Program-made: the position numbers and the translations under genes
From: CAZHGD01 sp964531735
GTDB taxonomy: Bacteria > Armatimonadota > UBA10988
Length of the DNA stretch: 64,000 nt
Direction: 5' to 3'
NCBI GenBank assembly: GCA_964531735.1
Contig: CAZHGD010000004.1
Location: 1 to 64,000 of the forward strand
The notes under the pieces: model-generated
The model's input: only the letters and a program-made list of their open reading frames with translations
Told to the model about the DNA's origin: nothing
The model's database searches: none
Shown here: piece after piece, positions 16,970-24,595 of the stretch
How positions within the stretch are numbered: the stretch's first letter is position 1
How the letters are laid out: every line of letters starts with the position of its first letter

Positions 16970-19900
16970 TCGACGGTTACCGGCACCCTCAGCGGCGTCA
17001 CGCCCTTCTCGCTGAACCAGACCGTGCCGGCGAACAGCAGATCCCATTCGAGATCGTACCTGCCCGGCGTGGCCGGCGCCTCGATGAAGGCCGCAATGTC
17101 GATGCTGTCGCCCGGTTGCACCGTCCGCGTGATGGGCGTCCGGACCGCCTGGCCCTTGGTCACCTCGTCACCGGTGGCCGAGAACCAGCGGTAGCTGAGC
17201 ACCACCGGCACGGCGCCGCCCGCTTCCCACGGGATGGTGCCGGCGTTGCGGATGCGCAGGTTGACCCGGTAGCGCTGCTTCGGCACCAGGCGGTTCGGCG
17301 TGTCGTGGCTCAGGTACTGCGCGCCGTAGATGACGTCGACCGCCACCGGCACGTCCAGCGTCGGCGAGCCCTTGTCGCTGAAGAAGTTCTGGCCCTGCTG
17401 GAACAGGTCCCAGCGCAGCATGTAGCGGCCCGCCCGCTCCGGCGCCTGCACGCGCGCCACGATGCGCACGTTCTGGCCCGGATCGACCGTCTGGCCGACC
17501 GGTGTGAAGATCGGCGGCTTGGCCAGTTCCTCGCCGTTGGCCCGGATCCATTTGTAACCGAGCCGCACGCCGTCGTTGGCCGGCCAGGTCATCGCACCGG
17601 TGTTGGTCAGCCGCAGTTCCACGGTGTAGAGCGCGCCCACGACCATCTCGATCGGGTGCTGGATCTGCTCCCACTTCACGCTGTGCGTCGGCGCGCCGAC
17701 CATGACCGGCACCTGTAGCGGCAGGTTGCCCAGCTCGCTGAACCGCCGGCCGCCGGTCTGCACCAGGTCCCAGACGAGCGTGTACTCGCCCGGCTCGCCC
17801 GGCGCCTGCAACCGTGCGGTCATCGAGGCGCTGTTGCCCGGCGCCACTTCATACGGCAGCTCGGTCTCCAGCGGCGTGTTGCTGATCGGCCGCCCACGGC
17901 GGTCCAGCCAGCGGTAGGTAATGCGCACCGGCTGCGGACCGTCGATGCGCCAGCGCGCCGAACCCGTGTTACGCGCCTGCAGGCTGACGGCTTGCAGGTC
18001 GCTGGGGAACATGCGCCCCGGCGTGTTGTGACCGACGAACTCCACCGCGTACGGCGACGCCACCGTAACCGTGACGGCGGTCGGCTCGCTCGGCATGCGC
18101 TCGCTGAACAGGCCCTTGCCGTCGCGCAGGTCGAAGGTCAGGCGATAGCGCCCGTTGACCGATGGCGCCTGCACGCGCGCGGTCAACGTGGCCGATTCGC
18201 CCGGGGCGACACTGCCCGGCAGCGAGGTCAGGATGGTCGGCGCATCGACCAGACCGCCCTCGACGTTCCGCCAGCGGCAGGTCACGAACACCGCGTCACT
18301 GTCGGCGGTGGCCGCGCTCGCCTGGCCGTGCCAGGTCAGCGCGCCGGTGTTCTGCAGGCGCACTTCGAGCGAATAGATCTGCCCCGGCACCATCACCGTC
18401 GGCGGCGCCAGCGGCTCAATCTTGAACGCGTACGGCACCGTCACGTTGATGGGTGCCTCGAGCGGCTGCGCGCCTTGCTCGGCGAACCAGAGCTGCCCGC
18501 CCTGGCGCAGGTCGAAGCGCAGCACGTACGGACCACCGGTCGGCGGCGCCACCACGCGCGCCTTCAGCGCCACCGTCTCGCCCGCCGCCACGTCCTTCGG
18601 CAGGTCGGTGCGCAGGCCCTCGGCGACCACCACGCGGCCGGTCGCGTCGACCCACTGGTAGCTGGCGTAGACCGCGAACGGCCCGTCGTTCCGCCAGGTC
18701 ATCAGACCCGTGTTGCGCACGCTCAGCGCGACCTCGGTCAACGCGTTGGTGTGCATCGCCTTCGGCAGGTCGTTCTTCTCCCAGGCCACGCCGTAGTGGC
18801 CCAGCACGGTCACCGGCACGGCGCTGACCGTCGTCTCGCCGTTGTCGCTGACGGTGGTCAGCCGCAGTGTCCACAGGCCCTCCAACCCGGCGGTCTGCCA
18901 GGAGGCCAGCGGGCCGTCGACGATGCCGTTGCCTTCGGCGACGAGCGTCCAGCTCTTCGGGCTCGCCCCTTGGCCGGCTTCGAGCCGCCAGGTCGCGGGC
19001 TTGCCGCCCTCGGCCCCGAGGCGCGCCTTGATCTGCACCAGGCCGCGCACGGTGCCGCCCGGCTGCGGCTCGAGAATGGCCACCACCGGCTGACCTTCGG
19101 TCAGCGTGGCCACCATGACCTGCTTCGCGCCACCGACGCGAGCTTCGTAGGCAATCAGGTTGGGACCCCAGGTCGGCCAGCCGATGCCGTCGCCGATGGG
19201 TCCGAGGGAGCGGTCACTGTCCTTCTGCAGGTCGACCAGCCAGAGCTGCCCGCCACCGGCCAGGTTCTTCACGGCCAAGAGGTAGCGACCGTCCGGGCTC
19301 CAGTTCGGCTGCCGGCCACCCGGCAGCACGAGTCGCGGGGCCTCGGTGCTCTCCAGGCCAAACAGGTAGACGCCCTCACCCTCAGCGCGGATATGGTAGG
19401 CGGCCAGCCGCGTGCTGTCGGGCGACCAGGTCGGCTCGTAGGCCAGATCGGCAATCTTGCGCGGTTGCGAGCCATCGGCGTTGATGACCCACAGCGCGTC
19501 GCCGCCCTGCCGGTCGCTGACGAACGCGATCAGCTTGCCGTTGGGGCTCCAGGCCGGCATCCAGTCCAGGCCCGGATCGTTGGTCAACGGCTCATCGCGT
19601 TGGCCGTCGGCGCTGACCACCCAGAGGTCGAAGCCGCCGGTGGTGCCTTTGTTCGAGGAGTACACCAGGGCGTCGCCCTTGGGCGACCAGCGCGGGGTGC
19701 TGCATTGCACCTCGGGCCGCTTCTCGCGCGTCAACTGGGTCGCCGGGCCGCCATCCAGCGCCTGCACCCAGATGTTCTCCGCGCCGCCTCGGTCAGAGAC
19801 GAACGCGATCTTGGTGCCATCGGGCGAGATCGCTGGCTTTTCGGTCCGCGCGCCCTCGTTCTGGAGCGGGCGAACCTGCCCCAGCTCGACCGCCGCCCAC

Positions 19901-19989
19901 GACGCGGCGCTGGTGCAACAGAGGCTGGCGGTGACCATCAGGAGCGCGGTGCAGCGCGTCTTTGCGGTCCTCAACGGGCCCACTCCCAT
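16966..19989 (-). CDS. Secreted PD40/TolB-like beta-propeller with Ig-like and five NBR1/CARDB-like repeats
   Basis: 1007 aa from the ATG at 19989. A TTG at 19974, with GGGAG 8 bases upstream, is an alternative start. A signal peptide (TALLMVTASLCCTSAASWA) precedes about six PD40 blades (about 35-300; repeated SPDGTKIAFVSDRGG, WSPNGKLIAFVSDR, WSPDGRYLL). One Ig-like domain follows (about 305-400), then five repeats of about 115-120 aa to the end. Each repeat has the pattern N-T-G-x-x-x-W, YRW, PG, AP...G-x-Y, W-D-L and WFSE-like. These beta-sandwiches are common in exported proteins. It heads the operon that continues with three GT39 enzymes and a flippase, so it may be their glycosylation target or a surface receptor; that is inference. 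Confidence 0.78.
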   Translation of the reverse strand: MGVGPLRTAKTRCTALLMVTASLCCTSAASWAAVELGQVRPLQNEGARTEKPAISPDGTKIAFVSDRGGAENIWVQALDGGPATQLTREKRPEVQCSTPRWSPKGDALVYSSNKGTTGGFDLWVVSADGQRDEPLTNDPGLDWMPAWSPNGKLIAFVSDRQGGDALWVINADGSQPRKIADLAYEPTWSPDSTRLAAYHIRAEGEGVYLFGLESTEAPRLVLPGGRQPNWSPDGRYLLAVKNLAGGGQLWLVDLQKDSDRSLGPIGDGIGWPTWGPNLIAYEARVGGAKQVMVATLTEGQPVVAILEPQPGGTVRGLVQIKARLGAEGGKPATWRLEAGQGASPKSWTLVAEGNGIVDGPLASWQTAGLEGLWTLRLTTVSDNGETTVSAVPVTVLGHYGVAWEKNDLPKAMHTNALTEVALSVRNTGLMTWRNDGPFAVYASYQWVDATGRVVVAEGLRTDLPKDVAAGETVALKARVVAPPTGGPYVLRFDLRQGGQLWFAEQGAQPLEAPINVTVPYAFKIEPLAPPTVMVPGQIYSLEVRLQNTGALTWHGQASAATADSDAVFVTCRWRNVEGGLVDAPTILTSLPGSVAPGESATLTARVQAPSVNGRYRLTFDLRDGKGLFSERMPSEPTAVTVTVASPYAVEFVGHNTPGRMFPSDLQAVSLQARNTGSARWRIDGPQPVRITYRWLDRRGRPISNTPLETELPYEVAPGNSASMTARLQAPGEPGEYTLVWDLVQTGGRRFSELGNLPLQVPVMVGAPTHSVKWEQIQHPIEMVVGALYTVELRLTNTGAMTWPANDGVRLGYKWIRANGEELAKPPIFTPVGQTVDPGQNVRIVARVQAPERAGRYMLRWDLFQQGQNFFSDKGSPTLDVPVAVDVIYGAQYLSHDTPNRLVPKQRYRVNLRIRNAGTIPWEAGGAVPVVLSYRWFSATGDEVTKGQAVRTPITRTVQPGDSIDIAAFIEAPATPGRYDLEWDLLFAGTVWFSEKGVTPLRVPVTVE

Positions 19990-20042
19990 CTTGCGGCGGA
20001 TCCCAGGCCAGGAGGCCCCTGACCTGCCACCCTCGGCGTGGC

Positions 20043-20071
20043 ATGATAGCACACGCCTAGGCGCCGGACAA
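20043..20071 (-). promoter_or_regulatory. Candidate sigma70-type promoter for the propeller/GT39/flippase operon
   Basis: On the minus strand: -35 TTGTCC (20066-20071), 17-base spacer, extended -10 TGCTATCAT with hexamer TATCAT (20043-20048). It lies about 54 bases upstream of the ATG at 19989. This is one of the better promoter matches in the window. Confidence 0.55.
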
Positions 20072-20121
20072 TCCTGGACGGCAGCTGCCACCGCCGCCCG
20101 CGACCACCGGGCGTACCGCAT

Positions 20122-20135
20122 TCAGACAATTCTGA
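20122..20135. promoter_or_regulatory. Short inverted repeat in divergent intergenic region
   Basis: TCAGACAATTCTGA, 5-base arms around CAAT, unusually AT-rich for the window. It lies in the 241-base region between the divergent propeller and Gfo/Idh genes, about 50 bases upstream of the -35 of the former and 96 bases upstream of the latter's ATG. Possible operator. The rest of 19990-20230 shows nothing else except a ribosome site for the plus-strand gene. Confidence 0.25.
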
Positions 20136-20230
20136 CAGCGCACGTTGGGTTTGGTTCGCGGCTCCGGGAGGATCCCTGCCGGCAAAGCGAACACTGCTGC
20201 CAGGTTCCAAGTATGGAAGGAGTTGGTCCG

Positions 20231-21142
20231 ATGCTCAAAATCGGCCTGGTCAACCTCGACACCTCGCACGTCATCGCCTTCTCGCAGCGGTTCCACCATA
20301 AGGGCGTGGCGGAGGATCAGTGGGTCGACGGCGCGGTCACCGCCTACGCCTGGCGCGGCGAATCGAACGTCCGCACGCCGGCCGAGGTCGAGGACTACGC
20401 CCAACAGCTCAAGAACGATTTCGGCCTGACCCTCGTCGACAAGCTGGAAGACATGATTCCCGAAGTCGATGCCGTCTGCATCGAGTCGAACGAGGGCTGG
20501 CGCCACCTCGAACTGGCCCGCCCGTTCATCGAGGCCGGCAAGCCCTGCTTCGTCGACAAGCCGTTCTGCGGCACCTTCGACCAGGCCAAGCAGCTCGTCG
20601 AGCTGGCCAAGAAGCACAACGTCGGCCTGATGAGCTGCTCCAGCCTGCGCTTCAGCGATGAGCTGATCGAGTTCGTCAACACCCACGGCGCCGAGCACAT
20701 CACCGGCGTCGACGCCATCACGCCCTCGCCCTACCACTGGAGCAACCCCGGCCTGCTGCACTACGGCATCCACGGCGTCGAGATCCTGTTCGCCGTCATG
20801 GGCGCCGGCTGTCTCGACGTCCGCTGCCTGTCGCTGGCCGACCAGGAAGTGGCCGTGGGCCAGTGGGCCGACGGCCGCATCGGCACGCTCCGCGGCCTGC
20901 ACAACGGCCCCTGGACCTATGGCTTCCGCGCCACGGTCAACAGCGGCCCGAAGCCCGGCATCTACGATGTCGCCTGCAACGCCGGCATGATCTACCGCAA
21001 CATGCTGCGCGCCATGGTCGCCTTCTTCGAGAGTGGCCAGTCGCCCGTGCCGGTGGAACAGACGCTGGAGATCATGGGCTTCATGGACGCTGCCGCCGCC
21101 TCGGCCAAGGTCGCCGGCGCGCCCGCGTCCATGCCCTGGTAA
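20231..21142 (+). CDS. Gfo/Idh/MocA family oxidoreductase (degenerate Rossmann motif)
   Basis: 303 aa. The start at 20231 is set by AAGGAG (20217-20222) 8 bases upstream; an ATG at 20213 would place that site inside the gene. The N-terminus LKIGLVNLDTSHVIAFSQR belongs to the subgroup in which the usual G-x-G-x-x-G is replaced by a G...LDTSH motif. The canonical E-K-P is VDKPF (about 108-112). The C-terminal alpha/beta domain contains GIHGVEILFAVMG. NAD(P) binding is likely but weaker than in classical members. It heads an operon with a second, canonical family member and a DUF4091 protein. Confidence 0.82.
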   Translation: MLKIGLVNLDTSHVIAFSQRFHHKGVAEDQWVDGAVTAYAWRGESNVRTPAEVEDYAQQLKNDFGLTLVDKLEDMIPEVDAVCIESNEGWRHLELARPFIEAGKPCFVDKPFCGTFDQAKQLVELAKKHNVGLMSCSSLRFSDELIEFVNTHGAEHITGVDAITPSPYHWSNPGLLHYGIHGVEILFAVMGAGCLDVRCLSLADQEVAVGQWADGRIGTLRGLHNGPWTYGFRATVNSGPKPGIYDVACNAGMIYRNMLRAMVAFFESGQSPVPVEQTLEIMGFMDAAAASAKVAGAPASMPW

Positions 21143-21151
21143 GTCGTCCGC

Positions 21152-21181
21152 TCAGCGGGCGCCGGCACCGGCGCCCGCTGA
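21152..21181. promoter_or_regulatory. Strong intergenic hairpin between the two Gfo/Idh/MocA genes
   Basis: Perfect 12-base arms TCAGCGGGCGCC (21152-21163) and GGCGCCCGCTGA (21170-21181) with a 6-base loop, 10 bases after the first gene's stop. There is no T-run after it, so it may be an mRNA-stabilising or attenuating structure rather than a full terminator. Confidence 0.6.
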
Positions 21182-21202
21182 CGCCCTCCAAGGAGCTTGA
21201 CG

Positions 21203-22171
21203 ATGAGCAAGACCCGCGTTGCCGTGGTGGGTGCCGGCGGCCTCGCCAACATGATGCACTACCCGTCGCTGCACGAGTTCGACGATGTCGAGATCGTCGG
21301 CATCTGCGACTTCGTGCCGGACAAGCTGCAAGCCACCGCCGAGAAGTACGGCGTGGCCAACACCTACTCCGACTACAAGCAGATGATCGGCGAGCAGGAC
21401 CCTGAGGCGGTCTACGTCATCACGCCGCCGCAGCACCTCTACGAACCCGTGTCCTTCGCCATCGGCGCCGGCAAGCACGTCTACATCGAGAAGCCGCCCG
21501 CGCTGACGCTGACCCAGATCCGCAATCTGGCCAAGAAGGCCGAGCGGGCCGGCGTGCTCTCGATGGTGGGCTTCAACCGCCGGCACACCCCGCTGGTGGT
21601 TGAGTGCCGCCGGCGCGTCATGGAGCGCGGCCCGATCGAGCTGGCCTCGGTCACCTTCTACAAGTACCACTTCGCCGGCGAGTACTACGACGGCGTGGTC
21701 GACATCCTGACCTGCGACGCCATCCACGCGCTCGACCTGGTCCGCTTCCTGTGCGGCGGCGAAGTGCGCTCGTTGGCCGCCTCGGTGCGACAGACCGGTG
21801 GCGAGGACTACCCGAACAGTTGGCAGGCGTTGATGGAGTTCGACACCGGCGCCACCGGCCTGCTGATGGCGCACTGGACCGCCGGCAAGCGGTTCCACCA
21901 CGCCGAGTTCCATGCCAAGGGCATCTCCTGCTTCACCGAGTTCGAGAAGTCGGCCGACATCTGGGCCGACAACAGCAGCGAGCCGGTGCATCTCGACGCC
22001 GCCGAGTTCACCGGCGCCAGCGAGGTCCACAAGACCTTCGGCTTCTTCGCCGAGAACCGGCACTTCATCGACTGCATCCAGTCGGGCCAGTTGCCCTCCT
22101 CGCACTTCGGTGACGCGGTCAAGACCATGGAACTGGTCGACCGCATCTACCACTCGGCGATGAGCAGCTAA
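21203..22171 (+). CDS. Gfo/Idh/MocA family NAD(P)-dependent oxidoreductase
   Basis: 322 aa. Canonical dinucleotide motif VAVVGAGGLANMMHYPSL (about 5-22), YVITPPQHLYEPV, and the substrate-side IEKPPALTLTQ (about 97-107). MVGFNRRHTPLV follows, and the second domain has DILTCDAIHALDLVRFLCGG with the conserved Asp/His positions. Members oxidise or epimerise sugars and polyols using NAD(P). AAGGAG lies 7 bases before the ATG at 21203; a TTG at 21197 is less likely. With the preceding paralogue and the DUF4091 gene it suggests processing of sugars released from glycans. Confidence 0.88.
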   Translation: MSKTRVAVVGAGGLANMMHYPSLHEFDDVEIVGICDFVPDKLQATAEKYGVANTYSDYKQMIGEQDPEAVYVITPPQHLYEPVSFAIGAGKHVYIEKPPALTLTQIRNLAKKAERAGVLSMVGFNRRHTPLVVECRRRVMERGPIELASVTFYKYHFAGEYYDGVVDILTCDAIHALDLVRFLCGGEVRSLAASVRQTGGEDYPNSWQALMEFDTGATGLLMAHWTAGKRFHHAEFHAKGISCFTEFEKSADIWADNSSEPVHLDAAEFTGASEVHKTFGFFAENRHFIDCIQSGQLPSSHFGDAVKTMELVDRIYHSAMSS

Positions 22172-22190
22172 CGTTCGGAGCGAGCCGTTG

Positions 22191-22229
22191 GCGCTGGCCC
22201 GGACTGGGTTGGCCCGTCCGGGCCAGCGC
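22191..22229. promoter_or_regulatory. Perfect 14-bp-arm hairpin between Gfo/Idh and DUF4091 genes
   Basis: Arms GCGCTGGCCCGGAC (22191-22204) and GTCCGGGCCAGCGC (22216-22229) around an 11-base loop, in an 80-base gap. No T-tract follows, and GGGGAGA with the next ATG comes 11-23 bases later. Intrinsic terminator, attenuator or RNA-processing signal. Confidence 0.6.
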
Positions 22230-22251
22230 GTCGGTCGTCGGGGAGACAGCC

Positions 22252-23931
22252 ATGTTGACCTGGTGGGTCGAGCACAACCTGCAGAACGTGTTCCGCAACG
22301 ACGGCCCGAGTGCCTCGGCGACCGCCGCGGTGAGCCTGGCCGCGGCGCGCAACGAGTGCGAGGACGCACAGATCTGTCTGCGCAGTTCGCGGGCCGTGGC
22401 CCAGTTGCGCGTCGAACTGGCCGATCTGGCTGGGCCCGCCGGGGCCGTGCTGCCGGCCGGCCGCCTGACGGCCGACTTCGTCGGCTACGTGCCGGTACAC
22501 GAGAACACCGCCGACAACGGCGGTGGCACCCAGATCCTGCGCCCGGCGCCGGACTTCTTCCCCGACCCGTTCGTGGAATGGCCGCAGATCCGCCTCGACC
22601 CGGACCTGACCCAGCCCATCTGGCTGACCATCCGCGTGCCGGCCGACGCGGCGCCCGGCAGCTACCAGGGCCAGGTGGTCGTCCGAGCCGACGATGACTC
22701 GTTCACCGTGCCGGTCAGCCTGGAGGTGTACCCGTTCGCCCTGCCGCAGCGCAACACGATGTGGCACACGAACTGGTTCTTCATCTCGCAGATCGAGGAC
22801 TGGTACCGGCTGGAGCGGTTCGCCGAGGACTGGTGGGGCTGGGTCGAGCGCGTCGCCGCCAACATGGGCGAGCACCGCCAGAACACCATCCTGACGCCGC
22901 TGTTCGACCTGATCCGCACGACCCGCGCCGGGACCGGCTACACCTTCGACTACGCGATGTTCGACCGCTGGGTCGAGACCTTCGACCGGTACGGCGTGGC
23001 GGACCGGATCGAGGGCGGCCACCTCGGCGGGCGCGCCAGCGACTGGACCTCGGAGTTCGTGTTCTGCGGGCTGACCGTCCACGGTGCCAACGGCCAGGCC
23101 GAGAAGCTGCCGTCAGCGCCCATCGGCGATGCCGACCGCCGGGCCTTGTTGACGGCCTTTCTGCGCTCGCTGGCCGAGCATCTGCAGGCGAAAGGCTGGT
23201 CTGAGCGGTTCATCCTGCACCAGGCCGACGAGCCGATTCCCGAGAACCTGACCTCCTACCAGCAGTTGGCCGCCTTCGTGCGCGAAGCCTGGCCGCAGGT
23301 GCGCCGGATCGACGCCATCATGTCCAACGAGGGCCTGCTGGACAGCGTCGAGATCCAGGTCCCGCAGATCCAGCATCTGGGCCACTGCCAGCCGCCGGCC
23401 GACGGTGAGCTGTGGTCGTACGTCTGTCTGGCGCCGCAAGGGCCCTACCCCAACCGGTTCCTCGACTTTGCGCTGCTGAAGACGCGCCTGATCCCCTGGG
23501 TCAACTGGCGCTACGGCGCGGTGGGCTACCTGCACTGGGGCTATTCGGCCTGGCACGCCTGGGGCGGCTGCCAGGGCCCGGTCGACCCGTGGAATTCGGC
23601 CACCGGCGCCAGCGACCGCCTGCCCACCGGCCGGCTGCGGCTGCCGCCGGGCGACCCGCACATCGTCTACCCCGGCCAGGAGAAGCTCTGCAACTCCATC
23701 CGCTGGGAAGCCGAGCGCAAGGGCCACGAGGACTACGAGTACCTGGTCCTGCTGTCCCAGCGCATCGCGGCAGCGCCGGGCACACCGGCCGCCGAGGCCG
23801 CCAACGCACTGCTGGCGCGCATCCGCGACGAACTCCTGGCGACCAATGCCACCTACACGCGCGACGCCGACGCGATTCTGGCGGCGCGCCGCGAGCTGGC
23901 GGCGGCGATCCTGGCGTTCGACGTGGCGTAG
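22252..23931 (+). CDS. DUF4091 domain protein (glycoside hydrolase-like)
   Basis: 559 aa, no signal peptide visible. An N-terminal beta-sandwich (about 1-165; AARNECEDAQICLRS, the pattern preceding DUF4091 barrels) is followed by a TIM-barrel-like region (FILHQADEPIPENL, about 325). The C-terminal DUF4091 signature is WRYGAVGYLHWGYSAW (about 420) and SIRWEAERKGHEDYEYL (about 483-499). Asp-Glu in QADEP is the likely catalytic acidic pair, as in GH123-like enzymes. GGGGAGA precedes the ATG at 22252. Being apparently cytoplasmic, it could act on imported oligosaccharides before the two oxidoreductases; substrate unknown. Confidence 0.82.
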   Translation: MLTWWVEHNLQNVFRNDGPSASATAAVSLAAARNECEDAQICLRSSRAVAQLRVELADLAGPAGAVLPAGRLTADFVGYVPVHENTADNGGGTQILRPAPDFFPDPFVEWPQIRLDPDLTQPIWLTIRVPADAAPGSYQGQVVVRADDDSFTVPVSLEVYPFALPQRNTMWHTNWFFISQIEDWYRLERFAEDWWGWVERVAANMGEHRQNTILTPLFDLIRTTRAGTGYTFDYAMFDRWVETFDRYGVADRIEGGHLGGRASDWTSEFVFCGLTVHGANGQAEKLPSAPIGDADRRALLTAFLRSLAEHLQAKGWSERFILHQADEPIPENLTSYQQLAAFVREAWPQVRRIDAIMSNEGLLDSVEIQVPQIQHLGHCQPPADGELWSYVCLAPQGPYPNRFLDFALLKTRLIPWVNWRYGAVGYLHWGYSAWHAWGGCQGPVDPWNSATGASDRLPTGRLRLPPGDPHIVYPGQEKLCNSIRWEAERKGHEDYEYLVLLSQRIAAAPGTPAAEAANALLARIRDELLATNATYTRDADAILAARRELAAAILAFDVA

Positions 23932-23941
23932 CGCGAGCGGC

Positions 23942-24595
23942 TCAGCGCGGGCCCCAGGTCAGCGGTTCGCCGCCAGGCAGGCGCTTCAGGTGATAGGCGC
24001 CGTCGGGCTGGTAGTCGGGCCGGGCGCGCACCACCTGCCCGTTGCCCAGGACCGTGAGCACCGTGCCGTCGTGGCGCGCGTCCACGTCCCAGCCGCTGCG
24101 GTGCGAGGAGACCAGGTAGCCCTGGCTGTCGGTGAACAGCGGCGTGTCGGCCGGCTTGGCCAGGTCGGCCAGGCGGAACGGGGCGCGGCGGTCATGGTCG
24201 GGTGAGAACCACCAGGTCATGCCGTAGCTCACCCAGTGCGGGCTGAACGCCGGCGCCGGCAGCAACGGCTCGGGTTCGTCCCAGACACCGTACTCGGCGG
24301 CCGCGCGCGAGGCCGGACAGCACACCACGCGCGGGTCGGTCAGGTACGGCTTCAGGTCGTCGTACCACCACCGCCACACCTCGGGCGCGGGCCGCTTGGT
24401 CTGCGCGCTCGGGAACCGGTCGCCATGGTCGGCGGCATAGGCCAGGCAGGCCTGGTAGAGGGCCTTCAGGTTGGCCGCGCAGTGTTCGAGACCCGCGGGC
24501 GGCGCGGCCACTTCCGATCGTGCCGGCACCAGCGCCAGGACCGTGGCGCCCACCACGGCACACGCCGTTGCGCGCACCAGTGTGCCACCGCGCAT
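23942..24595 (-). CDS. DUF1559-like protein with secretion signal instead of prepilin leader
   Basis: 217 aa. The ATG at 24595 shares one base with the preceding TGA (TGATG) and has GAGGAGG 7 bases upstream. A hydrophobic export signal (ACAVVGATVLALVPARS) replaces the usual prepilin leader, but the mature part keeps DUF1559 features: CAANLKALYQACLAYAADHG, matching the N-L-K-Q/Y-A-x-D-Y region, CCPAS, and an H-X9-NG box in RHDGTVLTVLGNGQVV (about 185-200) where pseudopilins have H-X9-DG. Probably an extracytoplasmic relative of the DUF1559 pseudopilins. Function unknown. Coupled to the large secreted protein upstream. Confidence 0.65.
   Translation of the reverse strand: MRGGTLVRATACAVVGATVLALVPARSEVAAPPAGLEHCAANLKALYQACLAYAADHGDRFPSAQTKRPAPEVWRWWYDDLKPYLTDPRVVCCPASRAAAEYGVWDEPEPLLPAPAFSPHWVSYGMTWWFSPDHDRRAPFRLADLAKPADTPLFTDSQGYLVSSHRSGWDVDARHDGTVLTVLGNGQVVRARPDYQPDGAYHLKRLPGGEPLTWGPR

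Noticed and set aside
19457..20230. N-terminal extension of the first Gfo/Idh/MocA gene
   Set aside because: It runs antisense through the propeller gene; AAGGAG before the ATG at 20231 and the family's normal N-terminus fix the start.
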